25,686 nt of DNA from Chara braunii (GCA_003427395.1 BFEA01000233.1:2249415-2275100), one strand, 5' to 3'. Shown: positions 1 through 9,475, counted from the first letter of the stretch. The notes: generated from the sequence alone by a model not told the origin. Made by a program: numbers and translations.

Positions 1-105
1 CTGAATGATCGGGTTGCTTGGAGTGTCAGGCGAATGATGTATGATTAAGATCTGTTTTGAGCTTACCTTTGCTGCCATGTGGATTGGCGGCCCTAATCTG
101 ACTGG

Positions 106-483
106 GTGCCAACATCCCGTTCCCCGCCTCGCACCTTCCCGTACAACGAGGAAAGGATACGTGTATGCGGGTGGGGCGTACGAGACGTCGTCGCCACGAT
201 CGGAGGGCATTATTACTTTCCTCCCGAAACTCGTTGTTCTGGATTCGTCGGTGCGGGTTTTGTTATCATCGATACACACTTTCTGCCCTATTCGTTGTCA
301 TTACCCTTTAACGAATCGATCGTCGTCCCCTGGACGGTAATGGAGCCTCATTGGCCTAACACTCTGTGCAGCGATTGTCGTCGCTTCGAGCATTACCAGG
401 CCAAGGGATTCCACTATCGTACACGTGGCGAGAATGAGCACAAAGAAAAGGTTACTCGGTTGAGACCCTCCACGTCGGACTAG
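106..483 (+). CDS. Hypothetical ORF in the leader or LTR region of gypsy element 1
   Basis: This is an open frame of 125 codons with no family I recognise. Its C-terminal half contains a CSDC pair (C-X2-C) followed by several His residues, so it looks protein-like, but no domain can be named. It lies upstream of the primer-binding-site-like sequence at 819-831, where an LTR or a neighbouring element's 3' end would be expected. It could therefore be a leftover of another element's 3' ORF, or chance. A longer open frame on the opposite strand (301-1011) overlaps it, so openness alone is weak evidence here. Confidence 0.22.
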   Translation: MPTSRSPPRTFPYNEERIRVCGWGVRDVVATIGGHYYFPPETRCSGFVGAGFVIIDTHFLPYSLSLPFNESIVVPWTVMEPHWPNTLCSDCRRFEHYQAKGFHYRTRGENEHKEKVTRLRPSTSD

Positions 484-818
484 GAGTTGTGTAACGAGCG
501 CCGACAAGACCTCATCCGAAAACGGGATACCACGTGTGTACCCGCCCCCTTTCACGCGAAATGAAGAACGACGGCTCGTTGGGAAGTCCAGCGATACTTT
601 TTGGATTGAACTTCCCATAGTTGCAAGCCCCGCACGTGCCTTTTCCCTTAAAGCCCACGTGGCGACGAACATTCTTCTTGGTACCGTCGGGTCAACAAGG
701 GGGGATTTCAGTTTTGTCTGTGTCCCTAAACTCAATTTTCCAAAAATCCTTGGCACACCCCATCTTTGCTGCTTTTCCCCAAAACACTCCGACCAGGAAG
801 CAGCGCAGGGAGTGAGGT

Positions 819-831
819 TGGTATCGGAGCC
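819..831 (+). other. Primer-binding-site-like sequence of gypsy element 1
   Basis: TGGTATCGGAGCC differs by one base from TGGTATCAGAGC, the classic plant LTR-retrotransposon primer binding site, which is complementary to the 3' end of initiator tRNA-Met. It lies about 120 bp upstream of the first gag-like ATG (949), which is the expected order. It implies that the 5' LTR ends near 815, although no clean LTR terminus ending in CA is seen directly beside it. No matching 3' LTR was found by eye in the window. Confidence 0.42.
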
Positions 832-843
832 GACACGTGTCGG
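830..843. repeat. Perfect 14-bp palindrome overlapping the PBS-like site
   Basis: CCGACACGTGTCGG is a perfect palindrome that begins on the last two bases of the primer-binding-site-like sequence. In retroviruses, short palindromes in the leader near the PBS can start genome dimerisation by kissing of self-complementary loops. Its position fits that role, but the role is inference. It also contains a CACGTG box. Confidence 0.5.
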
Positions 844-948
844 TTCTAATGTTTGTAAGACGAGCTGGCGAGAGGAAGACCAGCCAGCCGATCTAATCGA
901 AGAAGTCCTCCGGTTACCCGACAAAGGTCCACCGAAACTCAACCAGAA

Positions 949-2598
949 ATGCCCTTGGTTGATGCTAATGGAGAGGCTCCCCGGGTGATAGTAACTAAGC
1001 ATCCCCGCCACCTTTCCAATTTACCCCAAACATACCCATCCCGAGACATGGCTTGAAGTCGTGCAAGCTCAGGGATATGGCGCAAAGGATCTTCCTCACG
1101 TCATCACCCTGCTTCTCTGAAACACCGCTCATGATTGATTTAGGAGACATAGGTGGGTAGATTGGGATACCTTCAAAAGAGCGTTCCTAGCACCATTCGA
1201 CGAAGTCAGTGAGGATGCCTCATGGTTTGTGTTGAAAACTCGACCGCAGGAACCCGGAGAGTTACTGCCCGACTTTGTGGACCAGTTTCAAACCGCGTTA
1301 GACAAATCAGGGCCGCAGGGTGAGAAGAAAACGCTGCTCGAGACTTGTCCATCGATCATCTCTGTAACCCAGTGCTGAAAGCAAAGCTGCAAAAAAAGTT
1401 TCCCCAAAAAACGAACCAACTACCACTCATCATCGGTAGAGCACTTGAACTCGACTTGATGGATACACGCAAATACATTTGTCATGGGGACCAAGATATC
1501 TCAGACACGATACAGGATGTCGCCGCCAAGCGGCGATCGTCGCCCAGAGTGGTGGGGCGGTTCTACCGTCGCCCTGACCGTGACTATCAGGATAGACCCT
1601 CGTCGGACTCCTCCCCTCATCGCCTGTCTTCTACTCCCCTCCCTCCCAAGATGGCGTCATTGAACACCGTCATGCCCCAGGCTGCGCCAGTACCCACAAC
1701 TAACCTAAACTGCCATTTCGTCAAAATGGACATCTTTTATTTTTTGAACGAAATTGAAACCGAGTTTTTTGGCCCAAAACTCGTCAAAATTTGTTGTTCC
1801 TGGGTGTCCGGCGTTTGTAAAACGCTGGACCCCCTGGCTTTACATGGACCTAGCTTGAGACCAGGTACCTCCAGGCAGTCCTGCCTGGAGGTGCCTGGTC
1901 TCAAGCCAGGTCCATGTACAGCCAGGGGGTCCAGCGTTTGTAAAACGTTGGACCCTCAGGAAGAACAAATTTTGACGAGTTTTCAGCCAAAAAACTCGAT
2001 TTCGATTTCGTTCAAACAATAAAAAATGTCCATTTTGACAAAATGGTCGTTCCTACATCTAGCCCAGATGATTCATACCGCCACAACTAAACAATCTGAG
2101 TGGATGAACAATTTGATATAGATGCAGACTTCCCAGATGGATTGATTGGAACAGATCATGACGAAACTGATAAAAGCTAACTCAAGTTCTCCACGTCCCG
2201 CTTCGTCTTCGTACCCCATGCTGACTGCTCCTCCTGCCCCTGACCAGACACTTGCAACTCCGAATCAGGTGGTCAATCCAGCAGGAAGGGTTGAATGCTA
2301 CAATTGTAAGCAACCCGGACACTTTGTACGCGACTGCCCCTTGCCAAGGCGTACCCAGCCCTCGTCGGCAACTGCGCCTATCGCCTTGAATCAAGGACGC
2401 GTAGCCGCAGTGTTAGAAGCCACAAGACAAAGGGAATCTGACTCTCTCCTTACAAAGTCATCAGCTGAACCCATCGTGTCCACTTCGGGATCATCTTCCG
2501 AAGCGGTCGATATTGTTGATCCGACAGAGTACCTCCAACTAGCGGGACTAATAGGAGCGATCCGACCTGGCAAAGGCGAACTTAAATGGGTGGAATGA
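949..2598 (+). pseudogene. gag: Gag of gypsy element 1, frameshifted and interrupted
   Basis: Gag packages the element RNA. The reading starts at ATG 949 and is broken early. A capsid-like stretch is readable in a second frame at about 1154-1375, beginning VDWDTFKRAFLAPF and containing a RPQEPGELLPDFVDQF segment typical of retrotransposon gag. Reading then returns to the first frame (1345-1711). A foldback element interrupts it at 1713-2046. The C-terminal part (2146-2598) carries an intact zinc knuckle, CYNCKQPGHFVRDC (C-X2-C-X4-H-X4-C, about 2296-2337), which binds nucleic acid. The frame ends at 2598 and overlaps the start of the protease frame by 13 bases in a different frame, an arrangement common between gag and pol. 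At least two frameshifts and one insertion make it non-functional. Confidence 0.8.
1713..2046. mobile_element. 334-bp foldback (long inverted-repeat) element inside gag
   Basis: The whole segment is one large, slightly imperfect inverted repeat centred at 1879-1880, with arms of about 166 bp (1713-1878 and 1881-2046) and almost no spacer. The left terminus reads CCATTTCGTCAAAATGG, and the right terminus is its near-perfect reverse complement. Each terminus is itself close to a palindrome. A second palindrome, GTCC-GCGTTT-GT-AAAACGC-GGAC, lies within each arm (1806-1830 and 1928-1954), and the centre reads CCTCCAGGCAG/CTGCCTGGAGG. Such nested palindromes fit a foldback element or MITE moved by a transposase in trans. 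No convincing target duplication is visible (AACTG left, TCGTT right). No transposase is encoded, although one gag frame happens to stay open through most of it. Confidence 0.85.
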
Positions 2599-3300
2599 GG
2601 ATCAGAACCCGGTCAGTTTCGAACAGTAGAAATCGAAGTTCTTCAGACGCTCAAACACTTGGATATCCGAGTCCCTGTCCCAGTGGGCCATCTGTTAACC
2701 ATATCAGAAGCAGCGAACAACAAACTTCTTTAGCAGTGTTAGAAAAATCACGCTTTACGTACCAATGCATTCAGAGGATGCTGAAGACAAAAAAGGACGA
2801 TGAGGCCGAAGTAGACTCTCCTCTATCGGAACCGATATCCACCTTAACCACGCCCGATGCACTTGAGGATGCTCGAGTCGCCACCATTTTGTCTGTGGAG
2901 AAAGATCACTTTGTTCGAGTTCGATCTATTCTATGGAAAAGTGCGGAGTTTGATTGCGAGGTATGCGGAAAGTCGTTCAATGCCCTTATTGATACTGGAT
3001 CGTCTGCGATAGTGATATCTTTAGAAACCGTCTGAAAAACTGGACGATTGAATTCGATCCTTCCCTTACCCGGGAGAGACAACTACGTCTCTGGAGACGA
3101 AGAAACGATGAACATAATTGGGATTATTAAAAATGTAGCCGTCAAGGTAGGATGAGTACATGGGCTGGTCAACGCATTAGTAATCGATGTAAAGTCATAC
3201 TCGGTACTGTTGGGATTACCTTGGGCTATGGTTGTGAATGCACGAATACGTTTCGACTCCAAGCAGCTCGTCCTTACACATACTGGAGGAAACCCTCAGA
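2586..3300 (+). pseudogene. pro: Retropepsin-type aspartic protease of gypsy element 1
   Basis: This would cut the Gag-Pol polyprotein. The frame contains the retropepsin active-site motif ALIDTGSSA (catalytic Asp at 2991-2993), preceded by a C-X2-C (CEVC). The second characteristic segment, SVLLGLPWA, appears in the same frame near 3200-3230. Two in-frame TGA stops separate the halves (3033-3035 and 3153-3155), so the domain is present but broken. The reading frame is the one used by the RT N-terminal part downstream and differs from that of the gag zinc knuckle. Confidence 0.72.
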
Positions 3301-4771
3301 CAGTTCCGTTACGAGTCTCCACTCGATCACCAAGAAAGACTCCCGACCTCACCCGAATAGAAATGATCCAAGTCCCGAGCTCAGAAGAGTCGCCTGAAAG
3401 CAGTGATGAGGACCGACACCTCTCCGATGATGACGGGTATGACGAGCGAGACTACGACGAGCTGCTCAGTCACATGCCTACTGAAAAGGAATGGAGCCGG
3501 TTAATCGAGTTGTTCGGTCACGGGGCTAAAGAAGAGTTTCGGATAAATCCGACTACTACTAGGACATTTGGTCTGAACACAAAGGATAGCCAGATAGGCC
3601 ATGCGTCACCTTCGTCCCGGCGTACACTAACGGAAACTCAGATTTCAGTAACATCTCTCCTGGAAGAACCTATCTTGCAAATTTCAGATATGGCTGACCA
3701 CTTGGAACCCCCTCGAACCTTGTACAAGGGCGTGCTTTCATTACGAGAAAGATATCAACAAATGGATCAGTACTTGGATTTTTCTGTCTTCCCGCCTAAG
3801 TCATTGCTCACGCAAAGCGCTTTGATCACGCTAATTAGGCAGGAGGCCGAAGTTCCGATCAATGATGTTTCCGATCTGATGCAGGAAATGATTGAGCTAA
3901 CTGGGTTGGGAATAGCCGCAAGCACCACTGACCTCGAGACCGATGTCAAAATTAAGGAAACCGAAATGATTAGCCCGACTGAATTACAAATACTTGTTGT
4001 TGTTTTTTCGGTCCGCACCAGCAGCTCCATGTTCTCTACCGTAGAAGGGAGGCAACCGATAGAACCAGGGCAGATCGACGCACGACAGGACCTTTCCGAA
4101 CGATCAACGATCACCTTACCTGGTCACGTTCCTCGTGAAATTCGTCAGTCTTTGATTGATGTATTGCATGAATATAATGAGGTGTTGAGTGTGCATGATT
4201 GTGATATTGGGTTGTCAAGTGTAATCGAGCACGCGATCCTCACAGAGGATTATCCACCAATTAGGTGCGCCCCCTATCAATACTCTCCGGCGCAACGACG
4301 AGCCGCATTCGAAAGAGTAAAGGAGTCTGAAGTTAATGGGTGGATCGAACCCGCCATCGGACCTGGTCGTTTCCTGTGGTGATTGTACCGAAAAAGGCGG
4401 GAGGTATTCGTATATGTATTGATTATCGAAAGTTGAATGATATCACGATTAAGGACGTGTACCCCCTCCCTCGGATTGATGAGTTGTTGGATGCTATTGC
4501 TGGTGCTCAAATTTTCAGGAAGTTTGATGTTCGTCATGGATTCCACCATCTCCTAGTTCGAAAAGAGGATCGCCCGAAGACGACCTTCGTTCTCTTTGAA
4601 GGGACTTGGGAATGGATTCGATGCCCGATGAGAATCTGCAACGCCCCGGCCACGTTTCAGCGCGCGATGATGAATATGACTTTTCAGAACTTCGTGCAAA
4701 AAATGAAGCTGGCACAAAGCATTATTAATTATTGTGTGATTGTGTACGTGGATGATATCCTTGTGTATTGA
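3210..4771 (+). pseudogene. pol: Reverse transcriptase of gypsy element 1, one frameshift
   Basis: A long acidic linker of about 270 residues (3270-4120, rich in Ser, Glu and Asp) leads into the RT fingers, which are readable to about 4370 (ending near GWIEPAIGPG). The frame then shifts, and the palm continues to a stop at 4769-4771. Visible RT landmarks are SFPVVIVPKK, then IRICIDYRKLND, then YPLPRIDELLDAI, a degraded motif A (FRKFDVRHGFHHL), and an intact catalytic YVDD (4745-4756) followed by ILVY. The order and spacing are typical of Ty3/gypsy RT. The frameshift and the stop soon after YVDD make the copy inactive. The linker before RT is longer than in most gypsy elements, and I recognise no domain in it. 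Confidence 0.82.
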
Positions 4772-5570
4772 GTTCCTACGAAGGGCACGTGCAACACATT
4801 GAATGGACACTGCACACACTGAAGGATGGTGGGTTCAAGGTGACCCTCGAGAAATTTCCAGTTTTTCCTCACAGAGATTTCATTTTTCGGCCACGTGGTT
4901 ACGGATAAAGGGTTGCAATTGAAACCACAGAAGGTAGCCGAGGTGAAAGACGCGCCGGTGTCGACGTCAGTTACATAAGTACGCACCTTTTTGGGGCTTG
5001 CCTCGTACTATCCGAGGTTTTTCAAGGGATTTGCAGCGATCGTGAGACCACTCACAAACTTGTTGAAAAAAAATCAGTCGTTGATCTGGAACCCGCAGTG
5101 CGATCAGGCCTTTCGAGAACTTAAGGCGACTCTGATCTCGGCCCCAGTCCTTATAAGACCGAACCCGGAAAAACCCTTTGTTCTCATCACTTATTGGCAT
5201 CCCAAGGCGATCTCAGCAATCTTGGCCCAGGTGGGACCTGATGGCCTGGAACAAGTGGTGGAATATGCGTCTGAATCGGTACCTTCCTGCAAGAGGAATT
5301 ACTCCGCTCCAACAGAGGAATATTACGCGGCCTTGTGGAGAATCAGTCACTTCCGGGCTACTTATATGGTCGGAACTTCACATTGGTGACTGATCATGAA
5401 CCCATGTCGGCCCTAAAGAAGTCCAACGACTACTCGAGTATGATCGGGCGATGGGCTATCACGTTGTAGAGCATGCACTTTGACATCGGTCATCGGAAAC
5501 ACGAGAAACACGGCAACGTGGACGGGCTGACACAACTGCATCACCCGGTAAGGTACCCAAGAGCGAGGAA
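4772..5570 (+). pseudogene. RT connection and RNase H of gypsy element 1, broken
   Basis: RNase H degrades the RNA strand of the RNA/DNA hybrid. After YVDD the expected sequence is spread over several frames: EGHVQHIEWTL, then VTDKGLQLKPQKV, then GLASYYPRFFKGFA (start about 4991) and PLTNLLKK in the frame 4991-5389. The first RNase H strand reads PFVLITYWHPKAISAILAQ, where the catalytic Asp usual at this point (T-D-A-S) is replaced. A conserved TEEYYAALW helix (Glu kept) follows. After a frameshift near 5390 come LVTDHEPMSAL (Asp kept) and HGNVDGLTQ (Asp kept). At least three frame breaks are present. Confidence 0.75.
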
Positions 5571-5687
5571 GTGACACCGTGGCACGATCCAGAATCAAAG
5601 GACAAGCCTGGATACGATAAGGTGGAAATCCTTCTGAACGATTAGGAGGACACGAGCTCTCTATCTCTCTCTCCTTCCCCCGGAACA

Positions 5688-6026
5688 ATGCCGACCCCTC
5701 CTTCTTCTACTCCTAACACCACTGATTCCCCTCCTCTTCCGCATCTGGAATTTTTCGTCAATCTTCCGGACAAGTTCTGCTATTTTTGCACGTGTATTTC
5801 ACGGGTCTATGAGGTAGATTACTATCGCTTTGAAACGGGGTTCACTGACCGGGTAGAGTGTGCCACGTGTGTCAATCGTGTGCATGGCGCCCACGTTCGA
5901 TATCAAACAAGAAGTAAGGCAAGGAAGTGCCCCCTGTGTCGGATGGACAAGCTCCCCACGGAAGCTCGATTCGAGGCCGCCATAACTGACGGCCCCGAAT
6001 ACGACGAAAAATACCGAAGGGCTTAA
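5688..6026 (+). CDS. Unknown Cys/His-rich domain between RNase H and integrase
   Basis: This is an uninterrupted frame of 112 codons inside the pol region of element 1. A Pro/Ser/Thr-rich start (residues 1-18) leads into a domain whose potential zinc ligands are C31-X2-C34, C58-X2-C61, H66, H69 and C81-X2-C84. Eight ligands in that order recall two-zinc folds such as RING or treble-clef types, but I cannot assign a family. The start is preceded by a pyrimidine-rich stretch. Upstream, the same frame stays open back through RNase H-proximal sequence apart from one TAG near 5645. It is therefore probably an internal polyprotein domain and not a separate gene. It replaces the plain linker usually found before the integrase HHCC domain. 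It is the least damaged coding segment of the element, which may be chance or may show a later loss of function. Confidence 0.5.
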   Translation: MPTPPSSTPNTTDSPPLPHLEFFVNLPDKFCYFCTCISRVYEVDYYRFETGFTDRVECATCVNRVHGAHVRYQTRSKARKCPLCRMDKLPTEARFEAAITDGPEYDEKYRRA

Positions 6027-6120
6027 GTATGGACGGATAAAATATTACTGGCTAAATTAGCGGGCCAGCCATTGGACCATCTCACTAAGCGTGATAGGCG
6101 TCGGGCCACCGAGAGGTCCT

Positions 6121-7409
6121 GAGATTATCGATGGACCAACGGTCATTTGGAAAAAAGCAAAACAGACGGATCGGGATTATGGTTGACGGTTCCACACCCG
6201 TTTCAGTGATATGACTGGACCAAATCTGCGCACGAGGAGCAGGCCACTCATTATGCGATACGTGTCACTGAAGCGACCATCAACCAGAATCGATGGTTCT
6301 TGTCTAAGATTCGTGACGATGTGAGACACGTGGTCGCTAACTATCTCGTTTGCGTCGTCGATCGTGCAACCCTTCGTGGGCCTAACACGATAGTCCCGGA
6401 AGAGGTAGAACGTCCTTTCCAGCGAGTCAGTATGGACACGACAGATATTGACGTGCCACCTGGCCCCAACAGTTGTGAGTACTCCATTCTCTTGGACCTG
6501 GTATTGATCGACCATTTCTCGAAGTACATCGAAGTTTACCCCTGTAAGACACGTAAGGCCGCAGAGATAGCTACATACATCGATCGATTCCTCAATACCC
6601 ATCTAGATGCATAAGGGATTCTGACCGACAATGGGTATGAATTCAAAGCAGAAGTAGAGGAATTATTAATGCGTCATGGTATTACTCTCCGCCACACTGC
6701 TCCCCATGTCTCCTAGTCCAACGAACCGACCGAAAATGTGAACCGCATGATTAAGACCACTCTCCGCTGGAACTTGGCGGTCAATGACACGCGTCCTTGG
6801 CCCGAGATAGTGTATCAAATCATCGGGATTCATCGGGCGACCCCTCATGAATCCACTGGATTCACCCCCTTTCTGGTACGAACGAATAATATCCCATGTG
6901 TAGACAATCGGAGTGCCTCGGAAAGTGCCGAAAACAGGGGAAGAGACACGTGGTCGGCCCTCAAGACCAAGGCTAAACGGTATGCGGAGCTAATGGAAAG
7001 GGCTATCCCCAGGCTAGCCCGAAAAAGGCAGAAAATGACCGAACTGGCCCACGGTAGGCAGGTCCGTAGTTACGAGGCCCGGAATGGGAATGCAAGCCCA
7101 CATAACTAGTATAAATTAGGGGGCCTAGTGCAGGTACGTAAATGTGCACGCGACCGGAAACTCGCTCCCAAGTTTTCTGGTTGCTTTCGAGTAGTGGAAC
7201 TCGGCCCTAACGGAGCCCATACTGTGCGCATCGCCCCTGAGACCAGCGCCAGCCATAGCTCTCTTCCCATTGTCCGCCATACCTCATACCTTCGTCCCCT
7301 CTCACCTTCAGAGGACCCTATCTCGCCTTCGCCTTCTTTCTATAGCGAGGACGAAGATCCCGCATCCCCTTCTTCATCTGGCACCACCTCTCCTCGGTCT
7401 TCGCCATGA
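6121..7409 (+). pseudogene. Integrase of gypsy element 1 with GPY/F-like C-terminus
   Basis: Integrase joins the element cDNA to host DNA. An N-terminal zinc-binding region is partly readable: HEEQATH near 6215-6245, then RWFLSKIRDDVRHVV and YLVCVVD, where the second Cys of the usual C-X2-C is absent. The catalytic core shows its three acidic residues in order: Asp in VSMDTTDI (6435-6437), Asp in LTDNGYEF (6627-6629) and Glu in SNEPTENVNR (6732-6734). Two in-frame stops interrupt it (TAA 6612-6614 and TAG 6714-6716). After another break the C-terminal frame (7128-7409) holds LAPKFSGCFRVVELGPNG, resembling the GPY/F module with the central GPF changed to GCF, then a Ser/Pro-rich tail ending at 7409. 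No chromodomain is evident. Confidence 0.82.
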
Positions 7410-7901
7410 GTTTCGTCATCGAGCCGGCTCCTCGCCCACAACTTCTTCAGCCTCGACCTTCGTTGCAGTTTTGCCAAGTAGTGCATCCTCGACGATTCTC
7501 GTCTCAGTCCCGATCTCCTCCGGTTCGCGCAGCTGTTTAGTCACGGTGCTTGGTGTGCGGCAGTGGAGGTGATAATTTCAACCGAGCGGGGAGCAGCAAT
7601 CATCCTGGTGGAAGCCTTAACGTTCGATCGATTCTCCCGGCCTAACCAGAGCGCCGTAATGGTGATCCTCGCCTTCAGTGGCGATCTGTGCACCATCCAC
7701 ATGCAGCAACGAAACGCGGTGATCGCCAACTTCTACGAGTGGGGACAGGAGTGGGTAGCGGATTGGTGGCAGCGACTAGCCCGTCCGGGTCGGCAAATAG
7801 TAGGCACCGAGTGTATTGATACCTTCTCTCTTCAGACAAGTAGCACTGAGCCCGCTGCTCGTCCCCTTCCCCCACTTCGTCCTTACCCATTGCGTCGATG
7901 A
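7406..7901 (+). pseudogene. Unknown ORF downstream of integrase, ATGA overlap, one frameshift
   Basis: An ATG at 7406-7408 overlaps the integrase stop (7407-7409) as ATGA, an arrangement that permits translation to restart after termination. The first 44 codons are Pro/Gln/Arg-rich and end at TAG 7538-7540. A better-looking stretch continues in another frame (open before 7563, to 7901) with a hydrophobic, Trp-containing segment: AFSGDLCTIHM, then ANFYEWGQEWVADWWQRLA. I recognise no family and see no signal peptide or clear membrane span, so an envelope protein is not supported. It may be the start of a third ORF continued by the fragments at 8440-9363, or an unrelated insertion. Confidence 0.3.
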
Positions 7902-8156
7902 ATCGATTCTCGACCTTCTCCCTCCCTTCAGATCTTCCAACTCTCTGACCGTCTTGGGCCGATTCCCTTCTTACTTTGGAGATTCTCCCCGCCACGATCT
8001 CTCTCTTTCATCCTCTTTACCTTCGCAAGTGGATTGAATTTGCGTTGGTCAGTGTATGCATGCTAACAGTGAAGTGTCATTGGGCTCGGTACTGCAACAA
8101 TCGGGAGTTAGAGATCTACAACGGAGAGTAGGTTAACAACAGTCGTATTTTTCATC

Positions 8157-8411
8157 ACCACTTCAGGACACCCTTCACCACTTCAGGATGTCGCTTGCCT
8201 AAATAAGTGGTTTTCACGGTTTTCGGACCTTTCACCACTTCAGGACCATTCAGGATTTTCAGGACTGCCCAAAACTCTCACTTGACCACTTCAGGACACC
8301 CTTCACCACTTCAGGATGCCGCCTGCCTAAACAGGTGGTTTTCAGGGTATTCAGACCTTTCATCACTTCAGGACCATTCATGATTTTCAGACTGCCAAAA
8401 ACTCTCACTTC
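8157..8411. repeat. Tandem duplication of a ~128-bp unit built on CACTTCAGGA
   Basis: Unit 1 (8157-8284) and unit 2 (8285-8411) align along their whole length with a few substitutions and small indels. Each unit also contains several copies of the short motif CACTTCAGGA, for example near 8158, 8179, 8236, 8286, 8307 and 8365. The two-level repetition shows a minisatellite that was duplicated. It sits between two open frames, where U3-like or enhancer repeats could lie, but nothing ties it to transcription. Confidence 0.8.
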
Positions 8412-8439
8412 AAAATTTTTCTTCCTGAATTTTCAGCTA

Positions 8440-9363
8440 CTTGATAACCGTTTGTGCTACAACGAGATCTCGCTAGTACTAGCTCGGGCGTGGCCGACAG
8501 AGAAAGAGACGAGTGACACTTTGTTTGGACTTCTTTGCAGAGAGATCGTGGAAGGAGGTAGAGCGACTGTCGCCTATGAACTCCTCACCTTTTTGTCCCA
8601 GCTCGTCGACGACCTGCCAGCAAGTATCATCTCCTTCAATACCAGCGACCCCAGCCAAGCCAAACCCGTCACTTTGAAGACTCTGAGGACGTTGACGCCA
8701 ACAATAATCTGGGCGAACTGTACGGAAGACGTCATCCAATAACTGAGCAATCACGACCTTGCGGTGTGGCGCTATTTGGACTTGGACGATCTTTCGCCGG
8801 ACAACTCCGATCTGGACGAGTTTTGGAACGCCCATCGGACACACTGCGAAGTACCGTCAGACGACGATCCAGGTCATATAGCCATCGCGGGTCTGTCAGC
8901 TGAAGAAGAGTCGGAAGCCGGGTCGACGTCGACGGAAGAAGAGGAGGCCCTGCCGGCACAAGTACCATCCGCTGAGCGAGGAGGATTTGCTATGAATCCC
9001 GAAGTCCCTGCCGACGCCGCCAGTCGACACGATGGCGCAGAATCCTCACGCCTCCGTCGCCGCTCTCGCTCACCATCTCCCACCTTCGCCGCCCCCTTCG
9101 CGCTTCGTCCCTGTCCTCCTCCCCGCACGAGTGCTCCGTCCTCGTCCGATTTACCGTCGCCCTCTGGATTACCTCTCCTTCTCTCCTCTTCCTCACATCG
9201 AGTTCCCTCTAAGCTACCGCATTTTCGCCAACCAGCTCTTTTGTCACCACTTTGACGTGCGATTCTTATGCACGATCTTCCCTCACCGCTCCCTGTTGTC
9301 GGGCGGCCGTGGACCAGTCGGCCACCCGAAATACAAAGGATTGGGCTTTGCGTTAAGCGCCTA
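8440..9363 (+). pseudogene. Unknown coding-like region: helical N-part, acidic and SR-rich middle
   Basis: One frame runs from about 8440 to 9255 with a single in-frame TAA (8740-8742). Before the stop it encodes an apparently helical segment with LVLARAWPTEKE and AYELLTFLSQLVDDLPASI. After it comes an aromatic/acidic stretch, then a Glu/Ser-rich block (about 8905-8950), then an Arg/Ser segment RLRRRSRSPSPTF. Near 9130-9180 the protein-like reading passes to another frame (to 9362) containing YLSFSPLPHIEFPLSYRIF and a few His and Cys residues. I recognise no family. It could be the C-terminal part of an accessory ORF of gypsy element 1 or a decayed gene of another origin. The opposite strand is also open over part of it (8874-9443), so strand choice rests on the plausibility of the protein. 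Confidence 0.33.
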
Positions 9364-9475
9364 GGGAGGAATCGACCAACACTTTCATGAGAACTGTCAG
9401 GAGAAATTACGGGTCGGAAGAGCATCCCTAAAATTCCCCCCATTAATTATGAAAATTGACCCTTGAAATCAATGT

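Larger units (their letters stand above)
420..845. promoter_or_regulatory. Cluster of five CACGTG boxes in the putative LTR/leader
   Basis: CACGTG hexamers occur at 422-427, 531-536, 633-638, 656-661 and 834-839, five in about 420 bp, where chance predicts about 0.1. CACGTG is the plant G-box and the E-box core bound by bZIP and bHLH factors in many eukaryotes. A cluster just upstream of gag fits an LTR promoter or enhancer. The hexamer is also common inside the element's coding part (for example 4785, 4891, 5862, 6326 and 6946), so a general compositional habit of the element is the alternative. Confidence 0.3.

Noticed and set aside
2182-2573. Minus-strand open frames opposite gag
   Set aside because: They are shadows of the zinc-knuckle coding strand, with no motif of their own.
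6177-6602. Minus-strand 141-codon open frame opposite integrase
   Set aside because: The plus strand carries recognisable integrase residues here; the antisense frame has no domain.
7563-7901. Retroviral-type envelope protein
   Set aside because: There is no signal peptide, no glycosylation pattern and no clear transmembrane segment; only its position after integrase suggested it.
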